64,000 nucleotides of DNA from contig NC_091158.1 of NCBI RefSeq assembly GCF_040958095.1, positions 36,948,246 through 37,012,245 of the forward strand, read 5' to 3'. Of this stretch, positions 24,022 through 36,558 are shown piece after piece. The position numbers were made by a program, and so were the translations under genes. The notes below the pieces were generated by a model. It ran no database searches. It was not told where the DNA came from and worked only from the letters and a program-made list of their open reading frames with translations. This DNA comes from Procambarus clarkii. Taxonomy: Eukaryota; Arthropoda; Malacostraca; Decapoda; Cambaridae. How positions within the stretch are numbered: the first letter of the stretch is position 1; each line of letters opens with the position of its first letter.

Positions 24022-25627
24022 TGTTGGAAATTTCCAACACTAATACAATACTATTGTATTGTAATAAATTAGTATTAAAATATACTAACTACTGTAGTTA
24101 CTAAAATTTACTAACAGTAATGTTCACATAAACTAATTAATATATCTGCATATGGATACTGGAATTCTTACGAAACCAAGCACCAGTATTGCGTCAGATT
24201 ATATCTAGTTAAACACATTTATAGCCAGTGTGCTAGAGAATTGAATGTGATTTTCAAAATCATCAGTATTCCGTGTGATAATTTTTTATGGATAACAGAA
24301 CTCCCAAATAAATCTAAATCGAGAGTTTTTAGTTACAATTGTTATCAAGAAATAATTTTACCGTCACGCGTGAATGCCATGGAGAAAACTAAAATCTTCT
24401 CCATTTCTTGTTTACTACCATAAGACGAGAAAGTAATAATATTTAAATCCCTAGAATTACAACTCAGTCTTTATTAAAGTATTTCAACCACAATTACGCA
24501 AAATAATATTATTCATGATAAATAATTTCTGTGGCGAATGCGGGGACGCGGTTGAGGGAGAAGCCATTGCGTGTGGCGTGGTAGTCTCGTGTTGCGGAAT
24601 TGAGCAACAAAGGTCGTGGCGTCAGAGTCTGTGACACGTGACGTTGAGATTATCAGCAAGAATTACACTGGTACTCAACACAGAATGAGTTATTATTGTT
24701 CTACGTGATCGGCCAACTAATAACGCGTCGATATTCAAGCCAAGCTATCAACCACGTGTACGACATTGTGGAAGTTTGAGCTTGAGACGCGATACCGGCA
24801 AGCTTCAACATAATTTGTACCCTTAGATAAGTATATAGTTCTTTTTTGATGCATTATTAGAGATTGTATATGTCGGGGCAGCTTGTCGTTATATCGAGCG
24901 ACCACAACAAATCCAACGTTAGTACCACACTAAAATTTAATTTATATTTCATGAATATAGAGATTTAAGTAGTATTGTTCAATGCTACGTAATATCCCTT
25001 AAATTACAGCTTGTATGTAAGAAGTCAACGAGCTGTTACCTACCTTCGTGTTATTCACCTCTAAGGGTTTCTACAAGGAATTCCAGAGATCACGAGGACG
25101 AGGCGTGAATGATGTCATAGAAATCGTCTTAAAGCTAAGACTTTTTTGTACATATTTATTTACTCTAAAATTGATTATTTATTCAACATTCTATCTAATC
25201 GGATGCTCGTCATGTGCACTGGAGATAATCTGTGTTTATTTGGATGATTAATTTCTGATGCTAATAATCTTTATAATTTCAGGTGATAATCTTCTATAGA
25301 TTCTTTAATATTGGTCACAAGATTAGTTATTAAACAATAAACTGGTGCACGAACCACACTAGTTCCTAGATGTATATGAAGTTCTAGCAATACCTCCCCA
25401 ATGTAGGTGTTTGAGGCTTTGATTTAAGTTAATTAACTATACAGCCCATTAATTATTTAAGTGATTATGCTTCATAATATTTATCCATAGACACTGGTTC
25501 TTCCTTGTGTTTCTAATGATCACTTTTTATTAGTTTCCCTCTTTTCTTAAAAGTGGGTGGTCCTTCGTAATTATATTTCATTAATTTATTAATTGAATAA
25601 ATTGAGTGAAGCCCCAGATATCCCACA
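24022..25627 (+). repeat. 3' LTR (1,606 bp)
   Basis: Starts TGTTGG, ends TCCCACA, collinear with the 5' LTR except for two short deletions (18 and 10 bp) and scattered substitutions. AATAAA at 25596-25601 lies near the end. CACCA at 25628-25632 follows as target duplication. Confidence 0.88.
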
Positions 25628-28600
25628 CACCACACCCACCTGTTGCTGGTGCCCCCACACGCAGCTGTAGTTGCTGCACCCAACACCCAGCTGTTGCTGG
25701 TGCCCCCACTCCCAGCTGTTGCTGTTGCCCCCACACCCAGCTGTTGTTGGTTCCCACCACACCCACCTGTTGCTGATGCCCTCATCACCCACCTGTTGTT
25801 GGTGACCCCACACCCAGCTGTTGCTTGTGCAGCCACACCCACCTGTTGCTGGTGCCCCTTCACCCAGCTTTTTCTGGTGCCTCCCACTTCCACCTGTTGC
25901 TGGTGCCCCCACCCCAACCTGTTGTTGGTGCACCCACACCCAGCTGTTGCTGGTGCCCCCCTCCACACACAGCTATTGCTGGTGCTCCCACACCCAGCTG
26001 TTGCTGGTGCCCCCCTCCACACACAGCTATTGCTGGTGCTCCCACACCCACCTGTTGCTAGTGCACCTTCACCCACCTTTTTCTGGTGCCTCCCACTTCC
26101 ACCTGTTGCTGGTGACCCCACACCCACCTATTGTTGGTGCCCCAACACCCACCTGTTACTGGTGCCCCCACACCCAGCTGTTGCTGGTGTCCCCACACCC
26201 ACCTGTTGCTGGTGCCCCCACACCCAGCTGTTATTGGTTCCCACCACACCCACCTGTTGCTGGTGCCGTCCACACCTACCTGTTGTTGGTGACCCCACAC
26301 CCAGCTGTTGCTTGTGCAGCCACACCCACCTGTTGCTAATGCCCCCTCACCCACCTTTTTCTGGTGCCTCCCACTTCCACCTGTTGCTGGTGCCCCTACA
26401 CCCACCTGTTGTTGGTGCCCCCACACCCAGCTGTTGCTGGTGCCCCCCTCCACACCCAGCTATTGCTGGTGCTCCCACACCCACCTGTTGCTAGTCCCCC
26501 TCACCCACCTTTTTCTGGTGCCTCCCACTTCCAACTGTTGCTGGTGCCCCTACACCCAGCTGTTGCTGGTGCCCCCACACCCAACTGTTGCTGGTGCCCC
26601 CACACCCACCTGTTGTTGGTGCCCCCCACACCCACCTGTTGCTGGTGCCTCCACACCCACCTGTTGTTCGTGCACCCACACCCAGCTGTTGCAGGTGCCC
26701 CCATCACCCAGCTGTTGCCCCCACACCCACCTGTCGCTGGTGCCCCCACACCCACCTGTGTCTGGTGCCCACACACCCACCTGTTGCCCCCACACCCACC
26801 TGTTGTTGGTGCACTCCACACCCACATGTTGGTGGTGCCACCCCCAACCACCTGTTGTAGGAGCCCTAACACCCACCTGTTGGTGGTGCCTCAACACCCA
26901 CCTGTTGCTGGTGCCCCCACACCCAGCTGTTGCTGGTGCTCCCCACACCCACCGGTTAATGGTGCCCTCACACCCACCTGTTGCTAGTGCCCCCAAAACC
27001 CACCTGTTGCTGGTGCCCCTACACCCAGCTGTAGTTGGTTCGCACCACACCCACCTGTTGCTCGTGCCCCCCACACCCACCTGTTAATGGTGCCCCCCAC
27101 AACTATCTGTTGTAGGAGCCCCCACACCCAGCTGTTGCGGATACTCTCATAACCAGCTGTTTCTGGTGCCCCCACACTCACCTGTTGCTGGTGCCTCAAT
27201 ACCCACCTGTTGCTGGTGCCCCAACAACCACCTGTTGCTGGTGCTCCCTATACTCATCAGTTGCTGGTGCACCCCCACACCCACCTGTTGCTAGTGCTCA
27301 CACACCCACCTGATTTTAGTGCCCCCTTACCCACCTATTTTTGGTACCCCCACATCCACCTTTTGCTGGTGCCCCCACACCCAGCAGTTGCTGGTGCCCC
27401 CACACCCACCTGTTTGTTGTGCCCCAACACCCAGCTGTTGTTGGTTCCCACCACACCCACCTGTTGCTGTTACCTCCACACCCACCTGTTGCTGGTGCCC
27501 CCCACACCCACCTGTTGCTGGTGGCCCCACACCCACCTGTTGCTGGTGCCTCCACATGTACCTGTTGCTGGTGCCCCCAACAGCACCTGTTGTAGGAGCC
27601 CCCACACCAACCTGTTGCTGGTGTCCCTACACCTTCCAGTTGCTGGAGACCCACACTTACCTGTTGCTGGTGCCTCCACAACAACTGTTGCTGGTGCCCC
27701 CACACCCAGCTGTTGTAGGTGCCCCCAAATGCACCTGTTGTTGGTGCCCCACACTTCCCTGTTGCTGGTGCCCCCACACCCAGCTGTTACTGGTGCCCCC
27801 ACACTACCTGTTGCTGGTGTCCACCACTCCCAGCTGTTGCTGGTGTCCCCCACACCTTCTTGTTGCTGGTGCACCCACATCCTTCTGTTGTTGGTGCTCT
27901 CCACACCCTGCTGGTGCCCCCCACAACCCACCTGTTGCTAAAGCCACCCACACCCACCAGGTGCTGGTGCCCCACACTTACCTGTTACTGGTGCCCCCTC
28001 ACCCCCACCTGTTGCTGGTGCCCCCTACATCCAATTATTGCCGGTGCCCCCACATTCACCTGTTGTTGATGCCCCCTACACCCACCTGTTACTGGTGCCC
28101 CCCACACCTACCTGTTGCTCGTGCACCCACACCAACCTGTTGCTGGAGACTCGGCACCCACCTGTTGCTGGTGCCCCCACACCCACCTGTTGCTAGTACC
28201 CCGTCCCTACGCCCACCAGTTGCTGGTGCCCTCACACCCATCTGCTGATGGTGCCCCCACACCCACCTGTTGCTGGTGCTCCCACACCCACCTGATGCTG
28301 GTGCCCCCACACCCACCTGCTGCTGGTGGCACCCACACCCACCTGTTGTTTGTGCCACCCACACCAACCTGTTGCTGGTGCCTCCACACCCAGCTGTTGC
28401 TGGTGCCCCCACACCACCTGTTGCTGGTGTTCACCACTCCCAGTTGTTGCTGGTGCTCCCACACCCACCTGATGCTGGTGCACCCCACACCCACCTGCTG
28501 CTGGTGCCCTCACATCCACCTGTTGCTGGTGCCCCCACACCCAGCTTTTGCTGGTGCCCCCCAAATGAACCTGTTGTTGGTGCCCCACACTTCCCTGTTG

Positions 28601-29866
28601 CTGGTGCCCCCCACACCCAGCTGTTGCTGGTGCCCCCACACTACCTGTTGCTGGTGTCCACCACTCCCAGCTGTTGCTGGTGTCCCAACACCTTCCTGTT
28701 GCTGGTGCACCGACACCCTTCTGTTGCTGGTGCCCCCACACCCAGCTGTTGCAGGTGCCCCCAAATGCACCTGTTGTTGGTGCCCCACACTTCCCTGTTG
28801 CTGGTGCCCCCCACACCCAGTTATTGCTGGTGCCCCCACACTACCTGTTGCTGGTGTCCACCACTCCCAGCTGTTGCCCCCCACACATTCCTGTTGCTGG
28901 TGCACCCACACCCTTCTGTTGCTGGTGCCCTCCACACCCACCTGTTGCTAAAGCCACCCACACCCACCAGGTACTGGTGCCCCTCACTTACCTGTTACTG
29001 GTGCCCCCTCACCCCCACCTGTTGCTGGTGCCCCCTACATCCAATTATTGCCGGTGCCCCCACATCCACCTGTTGTTGATGCCCCCTACACCCACCTGTT
29101 ACTGGTGCCCCCCACACCTACTTGTTGCTCGTGCCCCCACACTAACCTGTTGCTGGAGTCTCGGCACCCACCTGTTGCTGGTGCCCCCACACCACCTGTT
29201 GCTATTGTCCACCACTCCCAGTTGTTGCTGGTGCTCCCACACCCAACTGATGCTGGTGCCCCCCACACCCACCTGCTGCTGGTGCCCTCACACCCAGCTG
29301 TTGCTGGTGCCCCCACACCCAGCTGTTGCTGGTGCCCCCACACCCAGCTGTTGCTGGTGCCCCCGCCCTACACCCACCTGTTGCTGGTGGCCTCCCATAC
29401 CCACCTGTTGCTGGTGCCCCCCTTGTACACGCACCTGTTGCCCCCCCACACCCACCTGTTGCTGGTGTCCCCCACACCCACCTGTTGATGGTGCTCCCCC
29501 ACACCCACCTGTTGATGGTGCTCCCCCACACCCACCTGTTACCCCCCACACCCACCTGTTGCTGGTGCCCCCAAAACCCACCTGTTGCTGGTTCCCCCAT
29601 ACCCACCTGTTGCTGGTGCCCTCACACCTTACGTTTTGCTGCTGCCCCTCACACCCACCTGATGCTGGTACTCCCCACACCCACCTGTTGCTGGTGCCCT
29701 CACACCTTACCTTTTGCTGGTAACGTGATGCTGGTGCCCCCACACGCAGCTGTTGCTGGTACCCCCACACCAATTTGTTGCTGGTGACCCCATCCACCTT
29801 TTGCTGGTGCACACACACCCACCTGTTGCTGGTGCCCCCACACCTACTTGTTGCTGGTGCCCCTAC

Positions 29867-32490
29867 ACCCACCTGTTGGTGGTGCAACCCCCAACCACCT
29901 GTTGTAGGAGCCCTAACACCCAACTGTTGGTGGTGCCCCAGCACCCACCTGTTGCTGGTGCCCCCACACCAAGCTGTTGCTGGTGCCCCCCAGACCCACC
30001 TGTTAATGGTGCCCCCACTCCCACCTGTTGCCCCCAACACCCACCTGTTGCTGGTGCCCCTACACCCAGCTGTAGGTGGTTCGCACCACACCCACCTGTT
30101 GCTCGTGCCTCCCACACCCACCTGTTAATAGTGCCCCCCACAAGTATCTGTTGTCGGAGCCCCCACACCCAGCTGTTGCGGATGCTCTCATAACCAGCTG
30201 TTGCTGGAGCCCCAACACTCACCTGTTGCTAGTGCCCCAATACCCACCTGTTGCTGGTGCCCCAACACCCACCTGTTGCTGGTGCCCCCTATACTCATCA
30301 GTTGCTTCGGCCTCCCCACACCCACCTGTTGCTAGTGCTCACACACCCACCTGTTCCAAGTGCCCCCTCACCCACCTATTTTTGGTACCCCCACATCCAC
30401 CTTTTGCTGGTGCCCCCCACACCCACCTGTTGCTGGTGGCCCCACACCCACCTGTTGCTGGTGCCTCCACACCCAGCTGTTGCTGGTTCCGCCACACTAC
30501 CTGTTGCTGGTGTCCACCACTCCCAGTTGTTGCTGGTGCTCCCACACCCACCTGATGCTGGCGCCCCCCACACCCACCTGCTGCTGGTGCTCTCACACCC
30601 ACCTGTTGCTGGTGGCCCCACACCCAGCTGTTGCTGGTGGCCCCCCCCTACACCCACCTGTTGCTGGTGCCCTCACACCTTACCTTTTGCTGGTGCCCCC
30701 CCCCCTGATGCTGGTGCCCCCACACGCAGCTGTTGCTGGTACCCCCACACCAATCTGTTGCTGGTGCCCCCACACCCACCATTTGCTGGTGCACACACAC
30801 CCACCTGTTGCTGGTGCCCTCACACCCACCTTTTGCTGTGCTCCCAACACCCGCCTGATGTTGGTGCCCCCACACGCAGCTGTTGCCCCCACACCCACCT
30901 GTTGCTGGTGCCCCCACACCCACCTGTTGCTAGTGCTCCCAATACCCACCTGATGCTTGCGCCCTCACACGCAACTGTTGCTGGTGCCCCCACACCCATC
31001 TGTTGTTGGTGCCCCCACACTCACGTGTTGCTGGTTCCCCCACACCCACCTGTTGCTGGTGCCCCCACACACACCTGTGGCTGGTGCCCCCAACAACTAC
31101 CTGTTGTAGGAGCCCCCACACCCACCTGTTGCTGGTGCCCCACCCCACACCCAGATGTTGCTGGTGCCCCTACACCCACCTGTTGCTGGTGCCCCCCCAC
31201 ATCCAACTGTTGCAGGTGTCCCCAGTCTTATCTGTTGCTGGTGCCCCCACACCCACCTGTTGGTGGTGCAACCCCCAACCACCTGTTGTAGGAGCCCTAA
31301 CACCCACCTGTTGGTGGTGCCCCAACACCCACCTGTTGCTGGTGCCCCCACACCAAGCTGTTGCTGGTGCCCCCCAGACCCACCTGTTAATGGTGCCCCC
31401 ACTCCCACCTGTTGCCCCCAACACCCACCTGTTGCTGGTGCCCCTACACCCAGCTGTAGGTGGTTCGCACCACACCCACCTGTTGCTCGTGCCTCCCACA
31501 CCCACCTGTTAATAGTGCCCCCCACAAGTATCTGTTGTCGGAGCCCCCACACCCAGCTGTTGCGGATGCTCTCATAACCAGCTGTTGCTGGTGCCCCAAC
31601 ACTCACCTGTTGCTGGTGCCCCAATACCCACCTGTTGCTGGTGCCCCAACACCCACCTGTTGCTGGTGCCCCCTATACTCATCAGTTGCTTCGGCCTCCC
31701 CACACCCACCTGTTGCTAGTGCTCACACACCCACCTGTTCCAAGTGCCCCCTCACCCACCTATTTTTGGTACCCCCACATCCACCTTTTGCTGGTGCCCC
31801 CCACACCCACCTGTTGCTGGTGGCCCCACACCCACCTGTTGCTGGTGCCTCCACACCCAGCTGTTGCTGGTTCCGCCACACTACCTGTTGCTGGTGTCCA
31901 CCACTCCCAGTTGTTGCTGGTGCTCCCACACCCACCTGATGCTGGCGCCCCCCACACCCACCTGCTGCTGGTGCTCTCACACCCACCTGTTGCTGGTGCC
32001 CCCACACCCAGCTGTTGCTGGTGGCCCCCCCCTACACCCACCTGTTGCTGGTGCCCTCACACCTTACCTTTTGCTGGTGCCCCCCCCCCTGATGCTGGTG
32101 CCCCCACACGCAGCTGTTGCCCCCACACCCACCTGTTGCTGGTGCCCCCACACCCACCTGTTGCTAGTGCTCCCAATACCCACCTGATGCTTGCGCCCTC
32201 ACACGCAACTGTTGCTGGTGCCCCCACACCCATCTGTTGTTGGTGCCCCCACACTCACGTGTTGCTGGTTCCCCCACACCCACCTGTTGCTGGTGCCCCC
32301 ACACACACCTGTGGCTGGTGCCCCCAACAACTACCTGTTGTAGGAGCCCCCACACCCACCTGTTGCTGGTGCCCCACCCCACACCCAGATGTTGCTGGTA
32401 CCCCTACACCCACCTGTTGCTGGTGCCCCCCCACATCCACCTGTTGCAGGTGTCCCCAGTCTTATCTGTTGCTGGTGCCCCCACACCCAC
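29867..32490. repeat. tandem higher-order repeat, 1,384-bp block duplicated
   Basis: Sequence from about 29867 to 31250 reappears directly after itself at an offset of 1,384 bp. The second copy lacks 150 bp, exactly six monomers, relative to about 30735-30885 of the first, so the offset drops to 1,234 bp after that point. A partial related copy lies near 34400-34760. Confidence 0.8.
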
Positions 32491-34895
32491 CTGTTGCCCC
32501 CCCACACCCACCTTTTGCTGGTGCCCCCCACACCCACCTGTTGGTGGTCCCCCCCATGCAGCTTTTGCTGGTGCTCCCACACCCACCTGATGCTGGTGCC
32601 CCCACACCCAACTGTTGCTGGTGCCACCTACACCCACCTGTTGTTTGTGCCACCCACACCAACCTGTTGCTGGTGCCTCCACACACAGCTGTTGCTGGTG
32701 CCCCCACACCACCTGTTACTGGTGTTCACCACTCCCAGTTGTTGCTGGTGCTCCCACACCCACCTGATGCTGGTGCACCCCACACCCACCTGCTGCTGGT
32801 GCCCTCACACCCACCTGTTGCTGGTGCCCCCACACCCAGCTGTTGCTGGTGCCCCGAAATGCACCTGTTGTTGGTGCACCACACTTCCCTGTTGCTGGTG
32901 CCCCCCACACCCAGCTGTTGCTGGTGCCCCCACACTACCTGTTGCTGGTGTCCACCACTCCCAGCTGTTGCTGGTGTCCCCCACACCTTCCTGTTGCTGG
33001 TGCCCCGACACCCTTCTGTTGCTGGTGCTCCCACACCCAGCTGTTGCAGGTGCCCTCAAATGCACCTGTTGTTGGTGCCCCACACTTCCCTGTTGCTGGT
33101 GCCCCCCACACCAAGTTGTTGCTGGTGCCCCCACACTACCTGTTGCTGGTGTCCACCACTCCCAGCTGTTGCTGGTGTCCCCCACACCTTCCTGTTGCTG
33201 GTTCACCCACACCCTTCTGTTGCTGGTGCCCTCCACACCCAGCTGTTGCTGGTGCCCCCCCCCAACCCACCTGTTGCTAAAGCCACCCACACCCACCAGG
33301 TGCTGGTTCCCCACACTTACCTGTTACTGGTGCCCCCTCACCCCCACCTGTTGCTGGTGCCCCCTACATCCAATTATTGCCAGTGCCCCCACATCCACCT
33401 GTTACTGGTGCGCCCCACACCTACCTGTTGCTCGTTCCCCCACACCAACCTGTTGCTGGAGACTCGGCACCCACCTGTTGCTGGTGCCCCCACACCCACC
33501 TGTTGTTAGTACCCCCTCCCTACGCCCACCAGTTGCTAGTGCCCTCACACCCATCTGCTGCTGGTGCCCCCACACCCACCTGTTGCTAGTACCCCCTCCC
33601 TACGCCCACCAGTTGCTAGTGCCCTCACACCCATCTGCTGCTGGTGCCCCCACACCCACCTGTTGCTGGTGCTCCCACACCCACCTGATGCTGGTGCCCC
33701 CACACCCACCTGCTGCTGGTGGCACCCACACCCACCTGTTGTTTGTGCCACCCACACCAACCTGTTGCTGGTGCCTCCACACCCAGCTGTTGCTGGTGCC
33801 CCCACACCACCTGTTGCTGGTGTCCACCACTCCCAGTTGTTGCTGGTGCTCCCACACCCAGCTGTTGCTGGTGCCCCCGCCCTACACCCACCTGTTGCTG
33901 GTGGCCTTCCACACCCACCTGTTGCTGGTGCCCCCCTTGTACACCCACCTGTTGCCCCCCCACACCCACCTGTTGCTGGTGTCCCCCACACCCACCTGTT
34001 GCTGGTGCTCCCCCACACCCACCTGTTACCCCCCACACCCTCCTGTTGCTGGTGCCCCCCACACCCACCTGTTGCTGGTGCCCCCAAAACCCACCTGTTG
34101 CTAGTGCCCCCACACCCACCTGTTGCTGGTGCCCTCACACCTTACCTTTTGCTGCTGCCCCTCACACCCACCTGATGCTGGTACTCCCCACACCCACCTG
34201 TTGCTGGTGCCCTCACACCTTACCTTTTGCTGGTACCCACCCCCCCACCCACCTGATGCTGGTGCCCCCACACGCAGCTGTTGCTGGTACCCCCACACCA
34301 ATCTGTTGCTGGTGACCCCACACCCACCTTTTGCTGGAGCACACACACCCACCTGTTGCTGGTGCCCCCACACCTACTTGTTGCTGGTGCCCCTACACCC
34401 ACCTGTTGGTGGTGCAACCCCCAACCACCTGTTGTAGGACCCCTAACACCCACCTGTTGCTGGTTCCCCAACACCCACCTGTTGCTGGTGCCCCCACACC
34501 CAGCTGTTGCTGGTGCCCCCCACACCCACCTGTTAATGGTGCCCCCACACCCACCTGTTGCTGGTGCCCCCAACACCCACCTGTTGCTGGTGCCCCTACA
34601 CCCAGCTGTAGGTGGTTCGCACCACACCCACCTGTTGCTCGTGCCTCCCACACCCACCTGTTAATGGTGCCCCCCACAAGTATCTGTTGTCGGAGCCCCC
34701 ACACCCAGCTGTTGCGGATGCTCTCATAACCAGCTGTTGCTGGTGCCCCCACACTCACCTGTTGCTGGTGCCCCAATACCCACCTGTTGCTGGTGCCCCC
34801 ACACACACCTGTGGCTGGTGCCCCCAACAACTACCTGTTGTAGGAGCACCCACACCCACCTGTTGCTAGTGCCCCTACACCCACCTGTTGCTGGT

Positions 34896-36558
34896 GCCCC
34901 TACACCCACCTGTTGCTCCCAAAACCCACCTGATGCTGGTGCCCCCACACGCAGCTGTTGCTGGTGCCCCCCCACACCCATCTGTTGTTGGTGCCCCCAC
35001 ACTCACTTGTTGCTGTTTCCCCCACACGCACCTGTTGCTGGTGCCCCCACAACCACCTGTTGTAGGAGCCCCTACACCCACCTGTTGCTGGTGCCCCCAC
35101 ACCCACCTGTTGCTGGTGCCCCCTACACCCTCCTGTTGATGCTGGCCCCCACACTTACCTGTTGCTGGTGCCCCCCCACACACCGGTTGTTGATGCCCTA
35201 AAAACCAAGCTGTTGCTGGTGTCCCCACACTTACCTGTTGCTGGTGCCCCCACACCCACCTGTTGCTGATGCCCTCAACACCCTACCTGTTGCTGGTGCC
35301 CCTAACACTTACCTGTTGCTGGTGCCCCCTAAATCCACCTGTTGCTGGTGCCCCCCAATCCCACCTGTTGCTGGTGCCCCCCAATCCCAACTGTTGCTGG
35401 TGCCCCCCACACCCATCTGTTGCAGGAGCCCCCACACCCATTTGTTGGTGGTGCCAACCACACCCACCTGTGGCTCGTTCCCCCCACACCTATATGTTGC
35501 TAGTACCCCCTCCTCCCCCAACACCCATCTGTTGCTGGTGCCCTCACACCCATCTGTTGCTCGTGGCTCCAAACCTACCTGTTGTTGGTGCCTCCACACC
35601 TACCTGTTGCCCTCACAACTACCTGTTGCTGGTGCCCCCCACACCTTCCTGTTACTGGTGTCCACACACCCACCTGTTGCTGGTGCCTCAACTCTTATCT
35701 GTTGCTGGTGCCCCCACACCCACCTGTTGCTGGTGCCCCCACACCCCCAGTTGCTGGTGGTCCCGCATTTATCTAATGCTGGTTCCCCCACACCCACCTG
35801 TTTTTGATGCCCCCCACACCTACCAGTTGCTAGTGCCCCACACTTACCTGTTGCTGGTGCCCCCACAACCAGCTGTTGCTGGTGCCCCCACACCAACCGG
35901 TTGTTGATGCCCTAAAAACCCAGCTGTTGCTGGTGTCCCCACACTTACCTGTTGCTGGTGCCTCCACACCCACCTGTTGCTGATGCCCTCAACACCCTAC
36001 CTGTTGCTGGTGCCCCTAACACTTACCTGTTGCTGGTGCCCCCTAAATCCACCTGTTGCTGGTGCCCCCCAATCCCACCTGTTGCTGGTGCCCCCCAATC
36101 CCACCTGTTGCTGGTGCCCCCCACATGCAACTGTTGCTTGTGCCCCCCACACCCATTTGTTGCAGGTGCCCCCACACCCATTTGTTGGTGGTGCCCACCA
36201 CACCCACCTGTGGCTCGTTCCCCCCACACCTATATGTTGCTAGTATCACCTCCTCCCCCAACACCCATCTGTTGCTGGTGCCCTCACACCCATCTGTTGC
36301 TCGTGGCTCCAAACCTACCTGTTGTTGGTGCCTCCACACCTACCTGTTGCTGTTGCCCTCACAACTACCTGTTGCTGGTGCCCCCACACCTTCCTGTTAC
36401 TGGTGTCCACACACCCACCTGTTGCTGGTGCCCCAACTCTTATCTGTTGCTGGTGCCCCCTAAATCCACCTGTTGCTGGTGCCCACCACATGCAATTGCT
36501 GCTGGTGCCCCCCAAACCCATCTGTTGTTGGTGCCCCCACACCCATTTGTTGGTGGTG
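34896..36558. repeat. higher-order repeat block, duplicated 6.2 kb downstream
   Basis: This 1.66-kb block recurs almost unchanged at about 41126-42795. The offset is 6,230 bp, then 6,236 bp after a six-base difference near 35606. Inside it, a 714-bp sub-block is itself duplicated (35238 and 35952). Confidence 0.8.

Larger units (their letters stand above)
14769..25627 (+). mobile_element. non-autonomous BEL/Pao-like LTR retrotransposon, 10.86 kb
   Basis: Two long terminal repeats (14769-16402 and 24022-25627) enclose a 7.6-kb interior. Flanking CACCA at 14764-14768 and 25628-25632 gives a 5-bp target duplication, and minisatellite continues on both sides. After the left LTR come a tRNA-Tyr-type primer-binding site, a 1.2-kb leader, a gag frame, and a protease region disabled by a frameshift and a stop. 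No reverse transcriptase, RNase H or integrase sequence is recognisable between 19976 and 24021. That interval holds tandem repeats and a nested piggyBac-like element. Assignment to BEL/Pao rests on the three-knuckle Gag and the GADYYY...GYLLTGKV region after the protease. The element could move only with enzymes supplied in trans. Confidence 0.85.
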
